Below, one piece after another: positions 1 to 5,785 of a stretch of 9,601 nucleotides of DNA (its first letter is position 1; every line of letters begins with the position of its first letter). A model generated the notes under the pieces. That model was not told where the DNA came from and did not search any database. It saw only the letters and a program-made list of their open reading frames with translations. This DNA is from an uncultured Prevotella sp. (GTDB taxonomy: Bacteria > Bacteroidota > Bacteroidia > Bacteroidales > Bacteroidaceae), in contig CAKQPF010000091.1 in the NCBI GenBank assembly GCA_934256705.1, forward strand, positions 1 through 9,601. Reading direction: 5' to 3'. The translations under genes were made by a program, and so were the position numbers.

Positions 1-76
1 CAAGAACTGGGTTACGGAACGGACCAAAACGCTCAAGAATGTGAGCTGAAATTGGTACAACGAACTGGACACCCTA
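1..76 (+). mobile_element. Right end of an insertion sequence (partial)
   Basis: The window starts inside an insertion sequence. Bases 2-49 read, in frame 2, as a short C-terminal tail KNWVTERTKTLKNVS followed by a TGA stop; this is probably the end of the transposase. The element ends with AACTGGACACCCTA (63-76), which is the exact inverse of TAGGGTGTCCAGTT at 9253 and identical to bases 9463-9476. This terminal repeat defines the boundary. The left end and most of the transposase lie outside the window, so the IS family cannot be assigned. If it duplicates 9 bases like the small element at 9253, the target copy here would be TACAATAAC (77-85). Three copies of the terminus in the window support the boundary; calling the 15-residue tail a transposase is inference. 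Confidence 0.7.
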
Positions 77-77
77 T

Positions 78-470
78 ACAATAACTGTAGCATTCATTGA
101 TGGTAACGACTATATTGTAGATGAAGTGAAGCAGACAAACTCCGTAAAGCCGATTGATGGCAAGGTCAGACTGGCATTCACCGACTATGCCTATAAGGTA
201 CCAAGACAGGAAGGCAAAAGAGAGCGCTGGAGCCTGTCACTGAACAAAATTGATGATGCGGATTTCTTTTTGGGACAGATGCACGCCTTGGATTGGCAAT
301 GTTCACGCAAATGCAAGTTGAAAGGCATGTTTGAAGCTGACGACATCCCCGACCCGAAGAACATATATATAATAAGGAACAAGAGGTATGCTTGTGAGAA
401 AATTGAAGCAGATTTGAAAGACGGGAAACTCAACAGACTCATGACCGGTTATTTTTACGAAATGAGATAG
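78..470 (+). pseudogene. 5'-truncated gene of unknown function, cut by the insertion sequence
   Basis: An open frame runs from inside the IS end through to a stop at 468-470. A GTG at 126 would give 114 residues, but protein-like sequence continues upstream of it (reading ITVAFIDGNDYIVDEVKQ before and across the GTG) right up to the IS border, with no ATG in frame and no convincing ribosome binding site. The simplest reading is that the IS removed or separated the 5' part, leaving about the last 130 residues. The product is charged, with a Cys pair (WQCSRKC) and a C-terminus ending LMTGYFYEMR. I do not recognise the family; the ending faintly resembles structural proteins of Bacteroidetes prophages, which would suit the neighbouring integrase, but this is weak. 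A terminator follows 7 bases after the stop. Confidence 0.6.
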
Positions 471-476
471 AATAGT

Positions 477-514
477 GACACCACCTCTATAGGATAGATG
501 GTGGTGTCGCTTTT
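477..514 (+). terminator. Rho-independent terminator between convergent genes
   Basis: A perfect 9-base stem GACACCACC (477-485) and GGTGGTGTC (500-508) is extended inside by TCTAT (486-490) pairing with ATAGA (494-498). It is followed by GC and a T-rich run. It lies between the broken gene on the plus strand and the integrase gene on the minus strand. The T-run is on the plus side, so it mainly stops plus-strand transcription, though the stem could also serve the integrase transcript. Confidence 0.8.
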
Positions 515-516
515 AT

Positions 517-1719
517 TTATAGGTAGCCTTCAAAATCTGCAAGGACATCATAGACCTTCATGCCTTTACCCTTGAGGTACATATTGGTAGTCTGGACGCT
601 ACTATGGCGTGCCTGTTTTTGTGCAACCTCAATACCTACGGAATTGGCAATGTCTCTCAAACCGCTATCCTTCAAACTGTAGAACATATATGATTTCGGG
701 AAATTGAGAATCTCGCGAACAGCGTTGAAGGTCTGGGTGAATGCACGGGGATCCTGACGCTTTTCAGAAGGAAGAAACCCTTTTCCGAACAGATAGCAGT
801 CATTGTGATGAGAAAAGATATCAAGATCGATCATCAGCTTTATAACTTTGTTGGGCAATTTTATCTTGCCGTCACGTCGATTCTTGCTTATCTGACTACT
901 GACAAAGACACTTCCTTCCTTTATGTTGATGTCTTTCAGTTTGATGAAACTAAGTTCTGTAGGTCTGATAGCCGTATTGTATTCCATCATGACAGCCAAA
1001 AGAAAAGGAAGGTTGTTTTCGCGCAGATAATTTCCGAGTCTCTGTAAGTCTTCATGCTCAAGCGGCTGTCGAAATTTAGTATGTTCAGGCATCTGACGGA
1101 TATACTGTATAGGATTGTCTGCGAGATAGCGTTTTTCGACAAGCCACGAACAGAATGTAGAAGACCATGTCCTATAGTTGTTCCTCGATTTGGCTGAAAG
1201 GTCTCTATCGACAAGAAGATAATCAAAGAAATCCGTCCAGAAAGCCTGGTCCAGCTGATGGCAGACCCGAACCGGGGCAATACCGTCACGGATGAACTCT
1301 TCAAGTACTCGAAGTCTCGAACTATAATCATAGAAAGTCTTTTGCTTCAAGACTCCTTTCTTTTGAATGTTGGTAATGTAAGACCGGTAGCGCTCAATGA
1401 CATCTGTAATGGAAGTGTCGCTACGGTTTGTGTTGGTAGGTGCCCAAACATTCCAGCCGTGCAGTACCTTGTTATATATATTCGCAATGATACGGCTTGA
1501 AGCGAAATCACGTTCCTTACCAGGCTTGAAACGGTCGAGCATGTATTTCTTTCGTTTAAGCCTGCCTGTCATAGGGTCAATCTGGGAGAACCATATGTAA
1601 GAATTCTTGCCATCGTGTCGTTGAGGAGGGATGAAGTCGATGACCTGGTTCCTGTCAAGAAAAGATTCTGGTTTTAATTGAGGAAACATTTTTTTTACGT
1701 TGTTCGGGATTTCGACCAA
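517..1719 (-). CDS. Tyrosine-type recombinase/integrase
   Basis: This is a phage/integrative-element integrase that cuts and rejoins DNA through a 3'-phosphotyrosine link. From the TTG start the protein has 400 residues: an N-terminal arm-type region (about 1-95), a SAM-like core-binding domain (about 100-205) and a catalytic domain (about 215-390). Visible catalytic residues are R252 (in TAIRPTELS), a beta-hairpin lysine near K279, K350 and R355 in SLKDSGLRD, H372 in ARHSS, and the nucleophile Y381 in TNMYL. Lysine takes the place of the usual first His of box II, a variant I know from Bacteroidetes recombinases. The longest frame starts at a TTG, with a stop codon just upstream; the ATG at 1687-1689, preceded by an A-rich stretch, is the likelier start and gives 390 residues. 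It sits just past the 3' end of tRNA-fMet, which is its likely attachment site. Confidence 0.92.
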   Translation of the reverse strand: MVEIPNNVKKMFPQLKPESFLDRNQVIDFIPPQRHDGKNSYIWFSQIDPMTGRLKRKKYMLDRFKPGKERDFASSRIIANIYNKVLHGWNVWAPTNTNRSDTSITDVIERYRSYITNIQKKGVLKQKTFYDYSSRLRVLEEFIRDGIAPVRVCHQLDQAFWTDFFDYLLVDRDLSAKSRNNYRTWSSTFCSWLVEKRYLADNPIQYIRQMPEHTKFRQPLEHEDLQRLGNYLRENNLPFLLAVMMEYNTAIRPTELSFIKLKDINIKEGSVFVSSQISKNRRDGKIKLPNKVIKLMIDLDIFSHHNDCYLFGKGFLPSEKRQDPRAFTQTFNAVREILNFPKSYMFYSLKDSGLRDIANSVGIEVAQKQARHSSVQTTNMYLKGKGMKVYDVLADFEGYL

Positions 1720-1768
1720 CGCATACGATTAAACGTCCGGATAGTGTCCGAGGTATATATATCAAATT

Positions 1769-1800
1769 TCCGAAACTGCTGTTTATCAAGCAATTTCGGA
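1769..1800 (-). terminator. Hairpin downstream of tRNA-fMet, possible terminator
   Basis: TCCGAAACTGCT (1769-1780) pairs with AGCAATTTCGGA (1789-1800) with one weak pair, around an 8-base loop. Read on the minus strand it begins about 5 bases after the tRNA CCA end and is followed by AAATTTGATAT. It is well placed to end the tRNA transcript, although the downstream T-run is short. It also lies where the attachment-site junction of the integrated element is expected. Confidence 0.5.
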
Positions 1801-1804
1801 TTGA

Positions 1805-1880
1805 TGGTTGCGGAGGCTCGACTCGAACGAACGACCTCCAGGTTATGAGCCTGGCGAGCTACCAACTGCTCCACTCCGCG
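1805..1880 (-). tRNA. Initiator tRNA-Met (fMet), anticodon CAT
   Basis: A 76-base cloverleaf on the minus strand with a genome-encoded CCA (1805-1807 on the plus strand reads TGG). The acceptor stem is 7 positions with a C1xA72 mismatch, the hallmark of bacterial initiators. The D-stem has the initiator-type A11:U24 pair. The anticodon loop is CTCATAA on a 5-base stem CCAGG/CCTGG, the variable loop is AGGTC, and the T-loop is TTCGAGT. The anticodon stem has A29:U41, where most bacterial initiators have a third G:C pair. The 3' end faces the integrase gene, consistent with use as an integration site. A TTTG-N20-TACCTTTG promoter lies about 100 bases upstream. Confidence 0.95.
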
Positions 1881-1982
1881 ATGTTAATATGTAGCAGGCA
1901 TTGAGTTTGTACTCTAATGCTCTTGTCATTCCATTGATAAGCTTGTGCTATGTGAGCGTTGCCTATTTCTGAATTGCGAGTG

Positions 1983-2014
1983 CAAAGGTACTACTATTTT
2001 TTCGATTATCCAAA
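1983..2014 (-). promoter_or_regulatory. Promoter for tRNA-fMet
   Basis: On the minus strand, TTTG (plus 2011-2014, CAAA) is followed after exactly 20 bases by TACCTTTG (plus 1983-1990, CAAAGGTA). This matches the Bacteroidetes primary-sigma pattern of TTTG at -33 and TAnnTTTG at -7. Transcription would start near 1976, giving a leader of roughly 95 bases before the tRNA. The remaining bases between 1881 and 1982 show no other gene. Confidence 0.7.
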
Positions 2015-2082
2015 TATTTCTGCTACTTTTTTGCTTTTTTGGTGTGATATTCTTGTTTCTTGTCAATTATTTCTACAGTTTC

Positions 2083-2113
2083 TTGGATATTTTGTTTATT
2101 TTTTCTACCTTTG
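2083..2113 (+). promoter_or_regulatory. Promoter for the tetR-fabG unit
   Basis: TACCTTTG (2106-2113) matches the Bacteroidetes -7 box. A TTG (2083-2085) lies 20 bases upstream as a partial -33 box. The expected start is near 2120, about 57 bases before the tetR ATG. It is back to back with the tRNA promoter, and both -7 regions share the 10-mer ACCTTTGCAC. Confidence 0.6.
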
Positions 2114-2124
2114 CACACAGATGA

Positions 2125-2135
2125 GGCACTGTGCC
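2125..2135. promoter_or_regulatory. Candidate operator at the tetR start site
   Basis: GGCAC-T-GTGCC is a perfect 5+1+5 inverted repeat directly downstream of the predicted transcription start. TetR-family proteins commonly bind such palindromes over their own promoter. The role is inferred from position only. Confidence 0.3.
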
Positions 2136-2176
2136 ATAATCAAAATATGAAGCGACCAATAAACCGCCATTAAACT

Positions 2177-2764
2177 ATGTCGATAAGTAAAACAGAACGA
2201 ACTTTCGTGGATGTCGCCCGCCAACTGTTTGCCAAAAAGGGACTTGAGGGCACCACAATGAATGACATCGCCGTTGCATCGGGCAAGGGCAGACGCACCC
2301 TTTATACCTATTTCAGCAAGAAAGAGGATATTTATTCCGCTGTCATCGAGTCGGAACTGGAGCGCCTGTCTGAGAAACTCGATGAGGTGGCGGCACGGAA
2401 GATACGTCCGCAGGACAAGATCATTGAGCTTATCTACACCCATCTCAGCACTATCCGCGAGACGGTGGTCAGAAACGGTAATCTCCGCGCTGAGTTCTTC
2501 CGTAATATATGGATGGTGGAGAAGGTGCGCAAGAAGTTTGATGCCGACGAAATCGCCATCTTCCGGAAGGTCTATGAGAGCGGAAACATGTATGGAGAGT
2601 TTGACATCGAGAATGTGGATCTCGTGGCGGAAATCACCCATTACTGCATCAAGGGACTGGAAGTTCCTTATATATATGGACGTCTCGGACAGGGCTTGAC
2701 GGACGAAACCAGCAAGCCGCTCGTGAGAAAGTTCGTCTATGGCGCTTTGGGAAAATTCATGTAA
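2177..2764 (+). CDS. TetR/AcrR-family transcriptional regulator
   Basis: A 195-residue protein with a TetR N-terminal DNA-binding domain (about residues 5-60). The helix-turn-helix region carries the family pattern TTMNDIAVASGKGRRTLYTYF (27-46) followed by SKKEDIYSAVIE. The C-terminal part (60-195) is a helical ligand-binding and dimerisation domain; its ligand cannot be read from sequence. Such proteins act as dimers in the cytoplasm, usually as repressors relieved by a small molecule. It has the usual length and an ATG start. It lies 113 bases before fabG on the same strand with no clear promoter between, so the two are probably co-transcribed. That pairing suggests a link to fatty-acid or envelope lipid metabolism, with an acyl-CoA/acyl-ACP or related effector as a guess. 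Palindromes at 2125-2135 and 2786-2795 are candidate binding sites. Confidence 0.9.
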   Translation: MSISKTERTFVDVARQLFAKKGLEGTTMNDIAVASGKGRRTLYTYFSKKEDIYSAVIESELERLSEKLDEVAARKIRPQDKIIELIYTHLSTIRETVVRNGNLRAEFFRNIWMVEKVRKKFDADEIAIFRKVYESGNMYGEFDIENVDLVAEITHYCIKGLEVPYIYGRLGQGLTDETSKPLVRKFVYGALGKFM

Positions 2765-2778
2765 CCACGTAATCCGGA

Positions 2779-2828
2779 CCGAAAGGACTGCAGTCATAGC
2801 CGCCATTTCGGCAAGAAATCGGCAAGAA
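2779..2828. promoter_or_regulatory. Palindrome and 11-base tandem repeat in the tetR-fabG gap
   Basis: The gap holds a perfect 10-base palindrome GACTGCAGTC (2786-2795) inside a wider inverted repeat CCGAAA (2779-2784) / TTTCGG (2806-2811). Then TCGGCAAGAA occurs twice (2808-2817 and 2819-2828) with an 11-base period, about one helical turn. These could be protein-binding sites controlling fabG or an internal processing hairpin. No TAnnTTTG box is seen before fabG. Confidence 0.35.
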
Positions 2829-2877
2829 TAGACAATAATTACATAAACTATTGATAATAAAAAGACTTAAAATCACA

Positions 2878-3636
2878 ATGGGATTATTAACAGGTAAGAC
2901 AGCACTTGTCACTGGTGCTGCACGTGGCATCGGTAAGGCCGTAGCCATGAAGTTTGCCCAGGAAGGTGCAAACATTGCGTTTACAGACCTCGTACTCAAC
3001 GATGAAATGGCTGAAGGCCTTGAGGCTACACGCAAGGAAATCGAGGCTCTCGGCGTAAAATGCAACGCATACGCAGGAAATGCTGCTGACTTTGCAGAGA
3101 CAGAGGCAGTGGTAGCCAAGATAAAGGAGGACTTCGGTTCCATCGACGTTCTGGTAAACAATGCCGGTATCACAAAGGACGGTCTCATGCTCCGTATGAG
3201 TGAGGCTCAGTGGGATGCTGTGCTGAATGTAAACCTCAAGTCTGCATTCAATTTCATCCACGCTTGTGCTCCTATCATGCTTCGCCAGCGTGGTGGTTCC
3301 ATCATCAATATGTCAAGCGTTGTAGGCGTTCACGGCAATGCTGGCCAGTGCAACTACTCTGCTTCCAAGGCAGGTATGATTGGTCTTGCAAAGTCTATCG
3401 CTCAGGAACTTGGTCCTAAGGGCGTGCGTGCCAATGCCGTAGCTCCTGGCTTCATCGAGACAGCCATGACTGCACAGTTGCCTGAAGACATCCGCAAGGA
3501 CTGGATGAAGAAGATTCCTCTTCGTCGTGGCGGTCAGGTGGATGACATCGCTAATGTATGTCTTTTCCTCGCTTCTGATATGTCAAGCTACGTTTCCGGA
3601 CAGGTTATCCAGATCGACGGCGGCATGAATATGTAA
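2878..3636 (+). CDS. fabG: 3-oxoacyl-[acyl-carrier-protein] reductase (FabG)
   Basis: FabG reduces 3-oxoacyl-ACP to (R)-3-hydroxyacyl-ACP with NADPH in the type II fatty-acid elongation cycle, in the cytoplasm, normally as a tetramer. The 252-residue protein from ATG 2878 shows the full short-chain dehydrogenase set: cofactor motif TGAARGIG (12-19), NNAG (94-97), and the catalytic residues N119, S147, Y160 and K164 (Y-x3-K in NYSASKAG). The C-terminus ends IDGGMNM, like the VNGGMYM end of E. coli FabG. The frame is also open upstream to 2851, but the ATG gives the family-typical N-terminus MGLLTGKTALVTGAARG. It follows the tetR gene and is closed by a strong terminator. Paralogous reductases of this family exist, so it may not be the only FabG in the genome. 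Confidence 0.93.
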   Translation: MGLLTGKTALVTGAARGIGKAVAMKFAQEGANIAFTDLVLNDEMAEGLEATRKEIEALGVKCNAYAGNAADFAETEAVVAKIKEDFGSIDVLVNNAGITKDGLMLRMSEAQWDAVLNVNLKSAFNFIHACAPIMLRQRGGSIINMSSVVGVHGNAGQCNYSASKAGMIGLAKSIAQELGPKGVRANAVAPGFIETAMTAQLPEDIRKDWMKKIPLRRGGQVDDIANVCLFLASDMSSYVSGQVIQIDGGMNM

Positions 3637-3668
3637 TCCAATTCTCGATAAAACTATATTTCAATAAA

Positions 3669-3699
3669 GGCGTACCAAATTGTTGGTATGCCTTTTTTT
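3669..3699 (+). terminator. Rho-independent terminator after fabG
   Basis: A 10-base stem GGCGTACCAA (3669-3678) / TTGGTATGCC (3683-3692) with one G:U pair and a 4-base loop, followed by seven T (3693-3699). It begins 32 bases after the fabG stop and ends the tetR-fabG unit. Confidence 0.9.
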
Positions 3700-3774
3700 A
3701 GTTGTAGAAACGCACACTTTTACCTTGTATTTGCAGTAAATGCAAAAAGTAATTAAATTTTAATTGCAAAAATT

Positions 3775-3804
3775 TTTGTTTTTTAAATATTTTTTATACC
3801 TTTG
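3775..3804 (+). promoter_or_regulatory. Promoter of the lipoprotein/beta-barrel operon
   Basis: TTTG (3775-3778), an 18-base spacer, then TATACC-TTTG with the -7 box TACCTTTG at 3797-3804. The predicted start is about 40 bases before the ATG at 3851. The preceding sequence (3740-3796) is very A+T rich. Together with the fabG terminator this separates the envelope operon from tetR-fabG. Confidence 0.7.
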
Positions 3805-3850
3805 TGGACATATATAACAAATCAGAGTAAAAATCATTTAATTACTTACT

Positions 3851-5767
3851 ATGAGACTAAACAAATTAGTGGTATTCTCTTCCATGTGTCTGACACTTGG
3901 ACTGTCATCATGCGTGGATGACAAATACGACCTTGGCGACGTGGATATGACCTTAGGCGTCAAGACTGACCTGACATTACCTACCAGCAGTGTGGGCGAC
4001 ATTCTCCTGCGAAATGTGATGAATCTTGAGGAGGACGGCATCGTGGCTCTCGTTCCGAGTCCGCTCAATCCTGACGAATCCATCTATGTGGTAAGGCAGA
4101 GCGGAACGGCAGACATCAAGCCTGTCAAGATTGATGAGATAAGAATAGCAGCTCCCAAGGTGGATGATTTCGCTTCCGACGTATATCTGAAGGAAATCAT
4201 CAATGCTTCTGTGAAGGCGAAAGCGCAGAAATCAGCGGCTTATTCCAAGGCTTTCACCATCAAGGATGAGACATATAAATATGTAATAGGTGAAGACCAA
4301 GCCAAGCAGACCATCAATACTGCCAAGGCAAAGAATATCTCAGATGACGTCGTTTCCATCGAAAATGTGAAACTCGACAAGACAAACATCACCATAACCC
4401 TCCGCACCAGCGGTTTCCCGTCCCACATCAGCAAGATGCACCTTGACGGTCTGACCCTCTCTCTTCCAGAGGATCTGCACGTCAGTTCATGCTATCTCAA
4501 TGGTGTGAAGGCAGAATCCATCAAGCCGGGCCTTATCAATATCACAAAGGCTGTTGACGGAGCACGTTCCATCAGCGAGACTCTCGTTCTGACCTTGACG
4601 ATTGACGGTGCATCCACCGGTGCCGATTTCGTCTTTGACGGCAATAAACATGAGGCATCGCTGAGCGGTCTGTTCAAGACAAACGGCACATTCCGCATCG
4701 AGACGAGCGAGATGGACAAAGACAAGATTTCAGCCCTCGTGGCTGATTATCTGACCAAGCATCCTGACGTTCATGATGTCAAGTTGACGGAGATTGCCGG
4801 CATTATTCCTGAAAAACTGAGTTTCTCCGGCAATACATCATTCGACCGCGACCTCCATATCACTCATGTGTCCGGCACATTCCAGCACGAGGTGGGTGCG
4901 GTGGAGCCGCTCAATCTGGATGATATTCCAGACTTCCTCGACGATGAAGACGTGGTGCTCGACCTGGAGAATCCTATGGTATTCCTCAATTTCACCAACA
5001 GTCTGCCTGTGGATATGAAAACAAGTCTCACATTTACCAGCGAGACCGACAACAACACCCCACGATCAACAGGCGAAATGACCATCGCCGGCGGCAAATC
5101 AAGCTATTATTACCTTGCTGAAAAGGCGGAAAACAAATATCTTCCTGCAGAGCACAGCAATGCGGAATGGAAGAAAGTGGAGGGACTGCCTAATCTCATC
5201 AAGCGCATTCCTAAGAAGGTGAATGTCAATATCTCCAAGGTCACCATGAAGGCTACCGACCTTGACATCACCAGAGAATATCCTATAGAGGCAAGTTACG
5301 ATGTGTATGCACCGCTGGTGTTCGGTCCTGACTTCTATCTTACTTATGCCGACACCGACAATGACTGGGACATCGACGATGACCTCGGCAAGATGAATGC
5401 TGAAGCAGTCACGGCTACAGCCACTGTATCTTCTAATATTCCTGCTGCAATGACACTCCATGTTGACCTTATCGACCTCGAAGGCAGGAAGATAGACTTC
5501 GTGGAGGACATCTCCGTGGCTTGCTCTGCCAATGCCAAGGATGAGCCTATCACCATCAGTATCAAGGCAAAGAGCGGACACGAGCTTCGCGAACTGCTCT
5601 CTGGAAAGGATGCCAACGGCAACAAATGCCAGAAACTCGACGGTATGCGTTACAGAGCTGTCCTCAACAAACCTTCTGAAGGCCAAGCCCTCAACGGTGA
5701 ATCAAAGATTCTCATCAAGAACGTGAAAGTTTCTCTCAAGGGTGTTGTCACCTTCGATGCTAACTAA
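3851..5767 (+). CDS. Lipoprotein of unknown function, likely surface or outer-membrane anchored
   Basis: A 638-residue protein with a signal peptide II: basic start MRLNK, hydrophobic core and lipobox LSSC, so C21 would be lipidated. The next residues VDDKYD are acidic, like the export signal that sends Bacteroidetes lipoproteins to the outer face of the outer membrane. The mature part is rich in alternating polar/hydrophobic strands and suggests several beta-sandwich-like domains. Notable stretches are an acidic patch LDDIPDFLDDED (356-367) and another, DTDNDWDIDDD (501-511), possibly metal binding. No catalytic motif is seen and I do not recognise a named family. The next gene starts 18 bases after its stop, and encodes a predicted beta-barrel, so the two probably form an operon and may act together at the outer membrane. 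The function is unknown. Confidence 0.85.
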   Translation: MRLNKLVVFSSMCLTLGLSSCVDDKYDLGDVDMTLGVKTDLTLPTSSVGDILLRNVMNLEEDGIVALVPSPLNPDESIYVVRQSGTADIKPVKIDEIRIAAPKVDDFASDVYLKEIINASVKAKAQKSAAYSKAFTIKDETYKYVIGEDQAKQTINTAKAKNISDDVVSIENVKLDKTNITITLRTSGFPSHISKMHLDGLTLSLPEDLHVSSCYLNGVKAESIKPGLINITKAVDGARSISETLVLTLTIDGASTGADFVFDGNKHEASLSGLFKTNGTFRIETSEMDKDKISALVADYLTKHPDVHDVKLTEIAGIIPEKLSFSGNTSFDRDLHITHVSGTFQHEVGAVEPLNLDDIPDFLDDEDVVLDLENPMVFLNFTNSLPVDMKTSLTFTSETDNNTPRSTGEMTIAGGKSSYYYLAEKAENKYLPAEHSNAEWKKVEGLPNLIKRIPKKVNVNISKVTMKATDLDITREYPIEASYDVYAPLVFGPDFYLTYADTDNDWDIDDDLGKMNAEAVTATATVSSNIPAAMTLHVDLIDLEGRKIDFVEDISVACSANAKDEPITISIKAKSGHELRELLSGKDANGNKCQKLDGMRYRAVLNKPSEGQALNGESKILIKNVKVSLKGVVTFDAN

Positions 5768-5785
5768 TAATTATTCTCAATCAAG

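Noticed and set aside
1741..1760. Promoter of the integrase gene
   Set aside because: A TATACC sequence on the minus strand resembles part of a -7 box, but TTTG is missing and the spacing is poor, so I did not list it.
1959..2150. 63-residue plus-strand reading frame between the divergent promoters
   Set aside because: It is made of the T-rich promoter region and contains both promoter boxes.
2105..2806. 233-residue minus-strand reading frame opposite tetR
   Set aside because: It is the mirror frame of a clear TetR gene and has no homology features of its own.
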